Shown: one piece after another, positions 1 through 7,714 of the stretch
Layout: every line of letters begins with the position of its first letter
How positions within the stretch are numbered: position 1 is the stretch's first letter
Assembly: GCF_009900745.1 (NCBI RefSeq)
Contig: NZ_WXVU01000021.1
Coordinates: forward strand, 1-64,000
Length of the DNA stretch: 64,000 nt
Source of the DNA: Chryseobacterium sp. c4a
GTDB taxonomy: Bacteria; Bacteroidota; Bacteroidia; Flavobacteriales; Weeksellaceae
Direction of reading: 5' to 3'
The notes under the pieces: generated by a model
Database searches by the model: none
What the model was told of the DNA's origin: nothing
The model's input: only the letters and a program-made list of their open reading frames with translations
Made by a program: the position numbers and the translations under genes

Positions 1-205
1 TATGAAGTTTGGGTTTACTCCACTCTAAGTTACCATATCTTCGCAACCAAACCAAAACGGTACTCTTTCCCTGAATACCATACTCTTTTTGAGCCTGCTT
101 GTAAGTGTAATCGCCGTTTTCTACTTGAGAAACAATTCTTAATTTAAAGGCTATACTATAGTCCTTTTGTGTACGCTTTTCTCTTGTTAATCCTTGATGT
201 TTCAT
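1..205 (-). CDS. IS3-family transposase OrfA, N-terminal part
   Basis: Reading leftward from the ATG at 205 there are 68 open codons starting MKHQGLTREKRTQKDY and continuing with SIAFKLRIVSQVENGDYTY and a KSTVLVWLRRYG segment. This is the helix-turn-helix of IS3-family OrfA (HTH_Tnp_1 type), which binds the element ends. The frame stays open to the window edge, so the gene is incomplete here and its C-terminus and the OrfB integrase are outside. I am confident of the family and not of the subgroup. Confidence 0.75.
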   Translation of the reverse strand, partial: MKHQGLTREKRTQKDYSIAFKLRIVSQVENGDYTYKQAQKEYGIQGKSTVLVWLRRYGNLEWSKPKLH

Positions 206-246
206 AAATAAGTCGATTAGTTGTCAACTTATTTCAGGACGGGACA
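1..246 (-). mobile_element. End of an IS3-family insertion sequence, cut by the window edge
   Basis: The reverse strand from 246 opens with TGTCCCGTCCTGAAATAAG, resembling the TG-starting terminal inverted repeats of flavobacterial IS3-group elements, and runs directly into a transposase OrfA reading frame. Only the 5' end of the element lies in the window, so the other end, OrfB and any target duplication cannot be seen. It sits just beyond the tyrS terminator and seems to interrupt no gene on this side. Confidence 0.7.
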
Positions 247-260
247 TCAGAATAAAAGAA

Positions 261-293
261 AAAAGGCGCTGGAATCTATCCAGCGCCTTTTTT
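261..293 (-). terminator. Rho-independent terminator of tyrS (symmetrical)
   Basis: A 12-bp stem AAAAGGCGCTGG / CCAGCGCCTTTT with a 7-nt loop lies 16 bases past the tyrS stop. It has T-rich flanks on both strands, so it could also stop transcription entering from the IS element. Confidence 0.8.
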
Positions 294-308
294 ATATCGT
301 ATTGAAAA

Positions 309-1604
309 TTAAATAACCTTTACAATAAAATAACTTTTCTTCCCTTTTTGAAGCAATAAGAATTTGCCATCAATAAGATCCGTTTCATTTGCTGTAAAAG
401 TATCATTTACTTTTTGCTTGTTCACAGAAATTGAATTTCCTTTGATTTCTCTTTGTGCCTCACTCTTAGATTTTAAAAATCCTGATTTTTCAGAAAGAAG
501 ATCAACAATATTTATTCCTAATACATCTGTTTTTGCGACTTCCTTTTGTGGAACTCCATCAAAAACTTCAAGGAAAGTTTCTTCATCCAGACTTACCAGA
601 TCTTCAGCTGTAGAACGTCCGAAAAGAATTTCTGAAGCTTTAAGCGCTTTTTCATATTCCTCTCTTCCGTGTACCCAAACCGTAACTTCTTCTGCTAATC
701 TCTTCTGAAGCTTTCTTTCGTGAGCTGCTGTTTTATGTTCTTCAATTAAGGCTTCAATTTCTTCTTTTCCAAGGAATGTATAGAATTTGATGAATCTTTC
801 TGCATCTTCGTCAGTAGCATTTAACCAGAACTGATAGAATTTGTATGGAGAAGTTTTCTTTTTATCTAACCAATAGTTTTCTCCGCTTTCAGATTTTCCG
901 AATTTAGAACCATCCGCTTTTGTAATCAAAGGAACCGTTAATGCAAATGCTTCACCCTGAGCTTTTCTACGGATTAATTCTGTTCCGGTAGTGATATTTC
1001 CCCACTGGTCAGAGCCTCCCATTTGAAGCTTTACATTATTGTTTTGATATAGGTGAAGGAAATCATATCCTTGGATCAGCTGATAGGTGAATTCAGTAAA
1101 ACTCATTCCGTCTGCACCGGATTCTCCCGAAAATCTTTTCTTTACAGAATCTTTAGCCATCATGTAGTTAACGGTGATGTTCTTTCCAACATTTTTAGCA
1201 AAATCAAGGAAAGAAATATTCTTCATCCAGTCGTAGTTGTTTACCAGTTCCGCTTTATTAGGTTCATTCCCGGCAAAATCAAGAAATCTTGAAAGCTGAT
1301 TTTTCAAACAATCTACATAGTGTAAAAGGGTTTCCTCATCCAAAAGGTTTCTCTCTGCTGATTTTCCGGATGGATCTCCAATCATCCCCGTAGCTCCTCC
1401 TACCAAAGCAATCGGCTTGTGGCCATGTTGCTGGAAGTGAGCTAAAATTTTAATCTGAATAAGACTTCCGATATGTAAAGAATCGGCCGTTGGATCGAAA
1501 CCAATATATGCAGTAGTTACCTCTTTATTCAGTTGTTCATCGGTTCCAGGCATCATATCAGCAAAAAGACCACGCCATTTCAGTTCTTCTATAAAGGAAT
1601 TCAT
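309..1604 (-). CDS. tyrS: Tyrosyl-tRNA synthetase
   Basis: Class Ic aminoacyl-tRNA synthetase that charges tRNA-Tyr in the cytoplasm. The 431-residue product has the Rossmann catalytic domain with the HIGH-type motif HIGSL near residues 44-48, the KMSKS-type loop KFGKS near residue 235, and a C-terminal S4-like RNA-binding domain. The length fits bacterial TyrRS. A start 30 bases further upstream (1634) is possible in frame, but it would lie inside the TATCTTTG promoter box at 1632-1639, so the ATG at 1604 (MNSFIEEL) is chosen. The gene is followed by a strong terminator and appears monocistronic. Confidence 0.96.
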   Translation of the reverse strand: MNSFIEELKWRGLFADMMPGTDEQLNKEVTTAYIGFDPTADSLHIGSLIQIKILAHFQQHGHKPIALVGGATGMIGDPSGKSAERNLLDEETLLHYVDCLKNQLSRFLDFAGNEPNKAELVNNYDWMKNISFLDFAKNVGKNITVNYMMAKDSVKKRFSGESGADGMSFTEFTYQLIQGYDFLHLYQNNNVKLQMGGSDQWGNITTGTELIRRKAQGEAFALTVPLITKADGSKFGKSESGENYWLDKKKTSPYKFYQFWLNATDEDAERFIKFYTFLGKEEIEALIEEHKTAAHERKLQKRLAEEVTVWVHGREEYEKALKASEILFGRSTAEDLVSLDEETFLEVFDGVPQKEVAKTDVLGINIVDLLSEKSGFLKSKSEAQREIKGNSISVNKQKVNDTFTANETDLIDGKFLLLQKGKKSYFIVKVI

Positions 1605-1631
1605 TGATTGTTTCTTTAAAATTTTAAGTTG

Positions 1632-1639
1632 CAAAGATA
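1632..1639 (-). promoter_or_regulatory. tyrS promoter, -7 box TATCTTTG
   Basis: The reverse strand reads TATCTTTG, an exact match to the Bacteroidetes -7 consensus TAnnTTTG. Initiation about six bases later would give a leader of roughly 20 nt before the ATG at 1604. Confidence 0.6.
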
Positions 1640-1798
1640 ATAAATTCAGAAGTATAAATTCAAAAGCCCGGAAGGGTAAAATGGTAAAAAGGAACTAAAC
1701 AGTGATAAAATAATTATTTTTCTGATTGAACATTCATCTGCGAAGTAAAATTCACGACTGACAGCTATATACGCTTTGCATTTTCAAGCCAAATAAGC

Positions 1799-1806
1799 TA
1801 TATTTG
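1799..1806 (+). promoter_or_regulatory. Promoter of the sigma factor gene, -7 box TATATTTG
   Basis: TATATTTG matches TAnnTTTG exactly. The ATG of the next gene begins at 1813, six bases after the box, where transcription would be expected to start, so the message may be leaderless. Confidence 0.55.
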
Positions 1807-1812
1807 TTATTA

Positions 1813-2373
1813 ATGAACGACGAACAGCTATTTCAGCTCATTCAAAAGGCCAAAGACAAAGATCAGAAGGCCCAGACTAAACTCATCAATGTTTTTTGGG
1901 TGGATGTTTTCTCTTTTGTGATGAAGAAAGTGAGAGATGAAAATGATGCCGATGAGATTACAGTAAATGTCTTTTCTAAAGTATTATCGAAATTGGATAT
2001 GTTCGATCCGCATTTTCAGTTTAAAACTTGGATTTTAACCATTGCCCAGAATACAGTCATTGATTTCTGGAGAAAGAAGAGCAGGGAAAACGAAGATGCT
2101 GTTGAAAACCTCGATGAGGTAAAAAATCAATATGCAAAATCCCCTGAAGAACTTCTGATTTCTGAAGAAGAGCAAAAGAAAATCATTAAAACTATTGAAT
2201 CTCTGGATGCCAATTATCAGGATATCATTAAGCTGAGATTTTTTGAAGAAAAAAGTATAAAGGAGATTGCTGAAGAACTAGGAATTTCTGTTGCCAACAC
2301 TAAAGTTCGTGTGATGCGTGCTAAAAAAGTTCTTGCTGAACTTTTGAAAAACAACGAATTCGATGATAATTAA
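1813..2373 (+). CDS. RNA polymerase sigma factor, sigma-70/ECF family
   Basis: A 186-residue alternative sigma factor that would direct RNA polymerase to a specific promoter set. Residues about 20-90 form region 2, with FKTWILTIAQNTVIDFWRKK typical of 2.3-2.4. Residues about 125-175 form region 4, with LDANYQDIIKLRFFEEKS, then the helix-turn-helix IKEIAEELGISVANTKVRVMR. No anti-sigma gene is adjacent, unlike many FecI-like ECF pairs in Bacteroidota, so its signal is unknown. A TTG at 1804 is an alternative start, but it overlaps the promoter box at 1799-1806. The ATG at 1813 is preferred. Confidence 0.9.
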   Translation: MNDEQLFQLIQKAKDKDQKAQTKLINVFWVDVFSFVMKKVRDENDADEITVNVFSKVLSKLDMFDPHFQFKTWILTIAQNTVIDFWRKKSRENEDAVENLDEVKNQYAKSPEELLISEEEQKKIIKTIESLDANYQDIIKLRFFEEKSIKEIAEELGISVANTKVRVMRAKKVLAELLKNNEFDDN

Positions 2374-2408
2374 TAGTTTATTCGGAAAGCTCTAAAGCAC
2401 GATTTTTT

Positions 2409-2529
2409 TTGCCACGAATGCAGGAATAAATGGTTTATTTTGGTCTTAAACCTAATGACTATGTGGTTTAAAATATGAAACCGCATAGATTTTATACATC
2501 ATATATGATAATTGGTGCATTCGTGGCAA
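2409..2529. repeat. Nested inverted repeat, dispersed-repeat type
   Basis: A perfect 14-bp inverted pair TTGCCACGAATGCA (2409-2422) / TGCATTCGTGGCAA (2516-2529) encloses a second hairpin, CTATGTGGTTT (2459-2469) / AAACCGCATAG (2478-2488), with one mismatch. Nothing in between is coding. It resembles the small nonautonomous palindromic elements scattered in flavobacterial intergenic regions. It fills most of the 260-base gap between the sigma factor and the next, convergent gene. Confidence 0.6.
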
Positions 2530-2633
2530 TTATTTAACAGTATACAATTTTATCGAAGATAAAATCATTGCACCCTAACAATGGCCTGTAAAAGAAAACC
2601 CTCGCCTTTACGCTTCCCTGCATTCATAACAAA

Positions 2634-3263
2634 CTATATAAAAATTTCAGCCTTAGTTTTAGGAAGTATAATCTTTATACTTTTATCATTTCTATTTTGA
2701 AGATTGATCTTGATTCCTTTTTTAATGAATGTTTCTTTTTGGGAAGGGCCATATTCTTTAGTATTATCAACCTCGTTTGTGAAATTAATTTGTCCTGTAG
2801 AAAGATTAAAATCCACATTTTTGATATAATCTCCCGGCCTTCCCGAACTTGAAGTATGTCCTATCAATTCAAAACGACCATTCTGATGTCTGTATTTATC
2901 TGTATACTGCCATTTCCAGCTGCTGCCCCCAAAATGGCTAATGATTAAAATTCCTTTTTCTATACTGGTTCCGGAATAAGGATCTCCCATGATACCTCCA
3001 GATTCACTATCAAGAATAGCATTCGTTGACTTTTCAAGGATTGTCCACCGGCCGTTTACTTTTTTCAGAATTTGGATTTCACGGATCTCACCAGACTCAT
3101 CATCAGCATTTGTGTTGTAGACCATTACTTTTTCCGGAATTTGATCTCCATCCAGATCTCCATCCACTGTTTGAAGAATAGTAGAACCTTTTGGCTGGAA
3201 TTCTTTTTGAGCCCAACAAAATGTACCAGAAATAAGGGATAAGATGCAGAATAAGGTCTTCAT
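2634..3263 (-). CDS. Exported protein with a VCBS/FG-GAP-like segment, function unknown
   Basis: A 209-residue protein beginning with a signal peptide (MKTLFCILSLISGTFCWAQ), so it is probably periplasmic or outer-membrane associated. The early segment VDGDLDGDQIPEKVMVY has the Asp-rich calcium-loop look of VCBS/FG-GAP blades. The rest is beta-rich with no catalytic motif that I recognise. It is transcribed divergently from lipA, with its own TAATTTTG box at 3289-3296. I cannot name a function. A small periplasmic binding protein is possible, but this is only a guess from the fold-like motif. Confidence 0.75.
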   Translation of the reverse strand: MKTLFCILSLISGTFCWAQKEFQPKGSTILQTVDGDLDGDQIPEKVMVYNTNADDESGEIREIQILKKVNGRWTILEKSTNAILDSESGGIMGDPYSGTSIEKGILIISHFGGSSWKWQYTDKYRHQNGRFELIGHTSSSGRPGDYIKNVDFNLSTGQINFTNEVDNTKEYGPSQKETFIKKGIKINLQNRNDKSIKIILPKTKAEIFI

Positions 3264-3288
3264 AAAATATTTTGAGTTCTGAAATTAC

Positions 3289-3296
3289 AAAATTAT
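3289..3296 (-). promoter_or_regulatory. Promoter of the exported protein, -7 box TAATTTTG
   Basis: Reverse-strand TAATTTTG fits TAnnTTTG and lies 26 bases upstream of the start at 3263. Confidence 0.5.
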
Positions 3297-3342
3297 ATGT
3301 TTCATCAATATCTGTCTTTGATTGTTTCGATAAAAAAATCAC

Positions 3343-3350
3343 TAACTTTG
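3343..3350 (+). promoter_or_regulatory. lipA promoter, -7 box TAACTTTG
   Basis: TAACTTTG fits TAnnTTTG and ends 20 bases before the lipA ATG. Confidence 0.6.
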
Positions 3351-3370
3351 AACCTCAATTTGAGTAATAA

Positions 3371-4237
3371 ATGGAGAATTTAGTTCAAGATACTACCGTT
3401 CAAAAGCCAAAATGGATTCGTGTAAAACTTCCTACTGGAAAGAATTACAGAGAATTGAGAACTTTGGTTGATAAATATAAATTAAATACAATTTGCCAAA
3501 GCGGAAGCTGCCCAAACATGGGTGAGTGCTGGGGAGAAGGTACAGCAACATTCATGATTTTAGGAAACATCTGTACAAGAAGCTGTGGATTCTGCGGAGT
3601 AAAAACAGGAAAACCTCTTGATGTAAATTGGGATGAACCTGAAAAAGTAGCCCGTTCGATCAAATTAATGAAGATTAAACATGCGGTTCTTACTTCTGTA
3701 GACCGTGATGATTTGAAGGATATGGGATCTATTCTTTGGGGGGAAACAGTAAATGCTGTAAGAAGAATCTCTCCGGGAACAACTATGGAAACATTAATTC
3801 CTGACTTTCAAGGAATCACCAAACATCTTGACAGATTGGTAGAAGTTGCTCCTGAAGTAATCTCTCACAATATGGAAACTGTAAAACGTTTGACAAGAGA
3901 AGTGAGAATTCAGGCAAAATATGAAAGAAGCCTTGAGGTTTTAAGATATTTGAAAGAAGCAGGACAAAGAAGAACTAAGACCGGGGTAATGCTTGGGCTA
4001 GGTGAAACTAAAGATGAAGTATTCCAGACGATTGAAGATATCAGAAATGCCAATGTAGATGTTATCACTCTTGGACAATACTTACAGCCAACTAAAAAAC
4101 ATCTTCCTGTAAAAAAATTCATTACGCCGGAAGAGTTTGATGAGTTTGGAGATTTTGCAAGAAGTTTAGGATTCAGACATGTTGAAAGTTCACCTCTTGT
4201 AAGAAGTTCTTACCACGCAGAAAAACATATTCATTAA
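3371..4237 (+). CDS. lipA: Lipoyl synthase (radical SAM)
   Basis: Inserts two sulfur atoms into protein-bound octanoyl groups to make the lipoyl cofactor of pyruvate and 2-oxoglutarate dehydrogenases and the glycine cleavage system. The 288-residue product has both iron-sulfur signatures: the auxiliary cluster C42-x4-C47-x5-C53 (CQSGSCPNMGECW) and the radical SAM C68-x3-C72-x2-C75 (CTRSCGFC). It also has the RSSY motif near the C-terminus, whose serine ligates the auxiliary cluster in characterised LipA. Length and motif order are normal. It has its own promoter box and a strong terminator, so it is probably monocistronic. Confidence 0.97.
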   Translation: MENLVQDTTVQKPKWIRVKLPTGKNYRELRTLVDKYKLNTICQSGSCPNMGECWGEGTATFMILGNICTRSCGFCGVKTGKPLDVNWDEPEKVARSIKLMKIKHAVLTSVDRDDLKDMGSILWGETVNAVRRISPGTTMETLIPDFQGITKHLDRLVEVAPEVISHNMETVKRLTREVRIQAKYERSLEVLRYLKEAGQRRTKTGVMLGLGETKDEVFQTIEDIRNANVDVITLGQYLQPTKKHLPVKKFITPEEFDEFGDFARSLGFRHVESSPLVRSSYHAEKHIH

Positions 4238-4244
4238 AATATAG

Positions 4245-4273
4245 ACCGCTCAGTAATGAGCGGTTATTTTTTT
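4245..4273. terminator. Terminator between convergent lipA and araC-type gene
   Basis: Stem ACCGCTCA / TGAGCGGT with a 4-nt loop, followed by a T-rich run on the + strand (TTATTTTTTT). It mainly serves lipA. A near copy of this hairpin follows the M13 peptidase at 23607. Confidence 0.8.
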
Positions 4274-4294
4274 GTAATATCAATTCCCTTTTAA

Positions 4295-5200
4295 TTAAAA
4301 AGATCTATTACAAGCAGTCTCTCTGTTGATGACCCCAATTCGCCCGTTGATTTCAATAGGTTTAAAGTGCTTTTTCTTAAATTCAGAAGGGGTTTCTCCG
4401 GTATGTTGCTTAAATAATTTATTAAAATAAGAAAGACTTTCAAAACCTACCTGAAAACAAACTTCCGTTACGGAAGAATCTTTTAATAAATAAATTTTAG
4501 CCTGATTAATCCTGTAATTATTCACAAAATCAGTGAATGTCATATTGGTCTGCTTTTTAAAATACCGGCAAAAAGCAGGAGTACTTAAACTGACAATCTG
4601 AGCAATCTCGTTGACATTAGGTTTTTTGTCGTGGTTTTCATGAATGTAATCGTAGATTGTTCCCATTCTGATCTTATCATTCAGGAACCACTTAATTCTT
4701 GTATCTTCTTTATTCAGCTCATTGACCTCTGTGGAATTGGCTAGAATCTGTAAGACTTCAATGAGTCCCATTAATGATTCAAAAGAGCTCTTATCCTTCA
4801 GGGTTTGAAGTTTTTCAACAACAATTCTTTTGGTTTCTCCGGAAAAAGATAATCCGAGATAAGAACGGTCTAAAAGATTTTTTATATTCTCAAATTCAGG
4901 AACAGGCAAAATGATATCCTGAAGAAAATTTTCCCGCATTTGTAATACCAGCTGCTTGCATTCTGTCTGTATCCCATAATCGAAGTTCAGATGAGGAACG
5001 TTGGCTCCTATCAGAAGTAACTCACTATCGGTAAAACCGGAAATATTTTTTCCGACATGGCGGATTCCATTGGATGCTTCCACATAAACCAGTTCTATTT
5101 CAGGATGATAATGCCAGAAAAAACAATTTTTCAGACTCGGAGCAAATATCTTAAAAGACTTCCCCTTTTCAAACTCTATAGTTTCTTTCTGGATCTTCAT
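4295..5200 (-). CDS. AraC-family transcriptional regulator
   Basis: A 301-residue regulator. The N-terminal cupin-like sensor domain carries FFWHYHPEIELVYV, the usual HxHxExE-type opening. The C-terminal AraC DNA-binding domain (about residues 190-290) has two helix-turn-helices, including VNEIAQIVSLSTPAFCRYFKK and the signature FQVGFESLSYFNKLFKQHTG. It is divergent from the MFS exporter at 5378 with a 177-base gap, so it plausibly controls that gene and itself. The ligand is unknown. The cupin type often senses sugars or small aromatics, but nothing here settles this. Confidence 0.92.
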   Translation of the reverse strand: MKIQKETIEFEKGKSFKIFAPSLKNCFFWHYHPEIELVYVEASNGIRHVGKNISGFTDSELLLIGANVPHLNFDYGIQTECKQLVLQMRENFLQDIILPVPEFENIKNLLDRSYLGLSFSGETKRIVVEKLQTLKDKSSFESLMGLIEVLQILANSTEVNELNKEDTRIKWFLNDKIRMGTIYDYIHENHDKKPNVNEIAQIVSLSTPAFCRYFKKQTNMTFTDFVNNYRINQAKIYLLKDSSVTEVCFQVGFESLSYFNKLFKQHTGETPSEFKKKHFKPIEINGRIGVINRETACNRSF

Positions 5201-5377
5201 TTTGTTCTCATTTGATTGTTTGTGAAGTTAAAATTAATCAAAAAGGTTAATATGGAGCAAATTTTTATCATTCAAAGAGGGGTGAAATTCAATCTTTCTT
5301 TCGAATTTTGCACTTTCTAAAATAAAGATGGACAACCATCCTTAGATTCAACCTATTAATTCAGAAAAGAACATACA

Positions 5378-6577
5378 ATGAAGATTGATAAACGAATAAT
5401 ACCGCTGGCGATTGGCGGATTGGGAATAGGAACTACAGAATTTACTGTAATGGGACTCTTGCCAGACATTGCAAAAACTTTGGAGATTAGTATTCCACAG
5501 GCTGGGCACTTGATTTCAGCCTATGCGATGGGAGTAGTCATTGGAGCACCCATTTTGATTGGATATTCGGTGAAGTATCCTCCAAAAAAAGTATTGATTG
5601 CTTTTATGATCCTATTTACCTTATTTAATGGGCTTTCTGCAATTGCTCCGAATTATGGAACCATGCTAGTCATCAGATTCTTATCCGGACTTCCTCATGG
5701 AGCCTTCTTTGGAGTGGGAACCGTAGTCGCTGCAAAAATGGCAGGAAAAGGTAAAGAAGCATTTTATATATCAATGATGTTTACAGGGCTCACTGTGGCC
5801 AACTTGGTGATGGTTCCTTTAGTAACCTATATCGGGCATACTTTCCACTGGAGACTGTATTTTGGTATTGTAGCATTGATTGGTATTTTTGCCTTACTAT
5901 TTTTAAAATTATGGCTTCCAGCAACAGAAGCGAATCAAAATACCCATTTCCTGGAAGAGCTTAAATTCTTGAAAAAGAAACAATCGTGGCTGGTATTAGG
6001 GATTACAGCTATTGGGTTTGGAGGATTATTTACATGGTTAAGTTATATCACCCCTTTAATGACTGGTATTTCAGGAGTTGAAAGCAGCCAAATGGCATAT
6101 GTAATGGTTCTTGCCGGGGCAGGAATGGTGGTTGGTAACCTTGCCGGAGGGATTGTTTCAGATAAGTTAGGGCCGGAAAAGACCTGTGCACTTCTGATTT
6201 TCTTAATGATGATTTCTTTGGTAGGAGTATTTTTACTGTCTGAACACCAGAATATTGCTTTCATATTAACATTTATGTGCGGAGCCTTATCAATGTCTAT
6301 TGCTGCGCCTATCAATATTATGATGATGAAGGCAGCCCCAAAAAGTGAAATGATGGCAGCAGCTTTTATGCAGGCTGGATTTAATATTGCCAATGCTATG
6401 GGAGCCTTTTTTGGAGGAATTCCTTTAGAATACGGATTGCCATTCAATTATCCTTCATTAGTAGGAGTAGGGATGACCTTTATTGGGTTTGTAATCAGTG
6501 TAAGATACATGTATTTGTATGGTGGAGCAACCAATGATGAGGAAGCGGTTACAGAATGCGTTTCGTGTGATAAATAA
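5378..6577 (+). CDS. MFS transporter, AraJ-like DHA1 drug/sugar exporter family
   Basis: A 399-residue inner-membrane protein with about 12 hydrophobic segments. The start IIPLAIGGLGIGTTEFTVMG and the segment PDIAKTLEISIPQAGHLIS are characteristic of the AraJ/YdhP branch of DHA1 proton-driven exporters. RFLSGLPHGAFFGVG corresponds to the conserved motif of transmembrane helix 5. Substrates of this branch include sugars and drugs and cannot be predicted from sequence. The divergent AraC-type gene is the likely regulator. A convergent terminator follows. The C-terminal tail is short and cytoplasmic, with two cysteines (ECVSCDK). Confidence 0.9.
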   Translation: MKIDKRIIPLAIGGLGIGTTEFTVMGLLPDIAKTLEISIPQAGHLISAYAMGVVIGAPILIGYSVKYPPKKVLIAFMILFTLFNGLSAIAPNYGTMLVIRFLSGLPHGAFFGVGTVVAAKMAGKGKEAFYISMMFTGLTVANLVMVPLVTYIGHTFHWRLYFGIVALIGIFALLFLKLWLPATEANQNTHFLEELKFLKKKQSWLVLGITAIGFGGLFTWLSYITPLMTGISGVESSQMAYVMVLAGAGMVVGNLAGGIVSDKLGPEKTCALLIFLMMISLVGVFLLSEHQNIAFILTFMCGALSMSIAAPINIMMMKAAPKSEMMAAAFMQAGFNIANAMGAFFGGIPLEYGLPFNYPSLVGVGMTFIGFVISVRYMYLYGGATNDEEAVTECVSCDK

Positions 6578-6623
6578 AGAGAAAAAAATGTGTTAAGTCT
6601 GCAGAACTATTAAAATTAAGCAT

Positions 6624-6675
6624 AAAAAAGGCTGTCTCAAAGTCAAAAATAGACTTTTAAGACAGCTTTTTTAAA
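6624..6675. terminator. Bidirectional terminator between MFS and lectin genes
   Basis: An imperfect stem of about 18 bp (AAAGGCTGTCTCAAAGTC / GACTTTTAAGACAGCTTTTT) with A- and T-rich flanks, suited to both converging genes. Confidence 0.8.
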
Positions 6676-6696
6676 TTAATACATTCTTCTTTTAGA

Positions 6697-7041
6697 TTAG
6701 AATTTAAAGACGCAGCTGCAAACGCTCATTTTACCTTCTACAACTGTTGTCCATTGTCCGTTCCATGTACCTCCGTAGGATGCACAGATAGCAGGACAAA
6801 TTGCTTTAGCATCTTCATCGCTCCAGATTGGACCGGCCAAAACGTTTAAAGTATATTCCGTACTACCGGTAGGTTCGGTATTCAATTCAACTTCTATAAT
6901 GCTCATTTGTCCTTCAACAATGGTCGTCCATTGTCCGGTAAATTTTCCTAAGTGTGCAGCAGCAATACGTGGCCCTAGTTTTTGTGCTTCGTCATTGCTC
7001 CAAAGTGGTCCTGCAATAATGTTTGTTTTGAATGTTGACAT
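6697..7041 (-). CDS. MVL-type mannan-binding lectin, two tandem domains
   Basis: A 114-residue protein with no signal peptide, made of two homologous halves. Residues about 8-52 carry AGPLWSNDEAQKLGP, then GQWTTIVEGQMS; residues about 68-111 carry AGPIWSDEDAKAICP, then GQWTTVVEGKMS. From memory this is the repeat of Microcystis viridis lectin MVL (about 113 residues), which binds oligomannose cores. The cyanobacterial lectin is the family prototype. Here the second half alone has four cysteines (ICPAIC and VCSC) and the first half has none. It has its own promoter box and terminator. Its natural target, whether host, algal or competitor glycans, is not shown by the sequence. Confidence 0.88.
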   Translation of the reverse strand: MSTFKTNIIAGPLWSNDEAQKLGPRIAAAHLGKFTGQWTTIVEGQMSIIEVELNTEPTGSTEYTLNVLAGPIWSDEDAKAICPAICASYGGTWNGQWTTVVEGKMSVCSCVFKF

Positions 7042-7068
7042 GGTGTAAGTTTTTGTGGATTAACAATA

Positions 7069-7076
7069 CAAATGTA
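7069..7076 (-). promoter_or_regulatory. Lectin gene promoter, -7 box TACATTTG
   Basis: Reverse-strand TACATTTG fits TAnnTTTG and lies 27 bases upstream of the lectin ATG. Confidence 0.55.
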
Positions 7077-7169
7077 TTCACTGTTTTGGGAAAATTTTGC
7101 AGTATAATATACCAAATTTTAGATTAGGTGTTTTTACGTATTTATCTGATAATGATTGGTGTATAACAA

Positions 7170-7200
7170 AAAAGACTGTCTTTTAAGACAGTCTTTTTAT
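7170..7200 (-). terminator. Terminator of the SpoIIAA-like gene
   Basis: Palindrome AAAAAGACTGTC / GACAGTCTTTTT around TTTTAA, 18 bases after the stop at 7219. It is T-rich on both strands. Confidence 0.75.
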
Positions 7201-7218
7201 TGTTTATTGTAAGGGTAA

Positions 7219-7599
7219 TCAAGCTTCTACCTCATCACCGTTTTTACACCAGTAAAGTGCATTGTATAAATTTTCCTTTGGGAAAGATTTAAATTCTCCG
7301 GGCATCAGAACACTGAAAATATCTGTAAAGTTCTGTACACCTTCTTTGTCTGTAACGATGGCAGCGCGATTCCATTTTGCCAGATTTTTGATTCCTAGCA
7401 GCAGGTCTTCAAGCCATGCCCCCATGGTAAATTTATCCAGATCAGTATCCAGGTACAATAAGTAATTCAGCTCACCAAATTGGTCTACTTTCTCTTTTAC
7501 ACGCGGAATTACCAATTTTTCAAAATCTTCTTTCGTCACTTCTCCGGTTGCGTTGAATGCTGCCACATTCTCCGGAGCTTCTGGAATAATTGTTATCAT
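7219..7599 (-). CDS. SpoIIAA-like (STAS-related) protein
   Basis: A 126-residue soluble protein opening MITIIPEAPENVAAFNATG, with LNYLLYLDTDLDKFTMGAW and a middle KNLAKWNRAAIVTDK. This is the pattern of the SpoIIAA-like family (PF11964), small single-domain proteins with the STAS fold whose role is poorly defined; some bind lipid-like ligands. A longer frame reaches 7725, but its extra 42 residues are Asn/Ile-rich low-complexity sequence and would overlap the divergent gene, so the ATG at 7599 is chosen. It is probably monocistronic. Confidence 0.8.
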   Translation of the reverse strand: MITIIPEAPENVAAFNATGEVTKEDFEKLVIPRVKEKVDQFGELNYLLYLDTDLDKFTMGAWLEDLLLGIKNLAKWNRAAIVTDKEGVQNFTDIFSVLMPGEFKSFPKENLYNALYWCKNGDEVEA

Positions 7600-7714
7600 A
7601 GTGAATATTTTATGGTGGTTGGAACTTAATAAAGCAACAATAATTACACCATGAATTTGTTGTAAACTGTTAAAATAGATATAAATATTGTTATTTTTAA
7701 TGTAAAATATTAAT

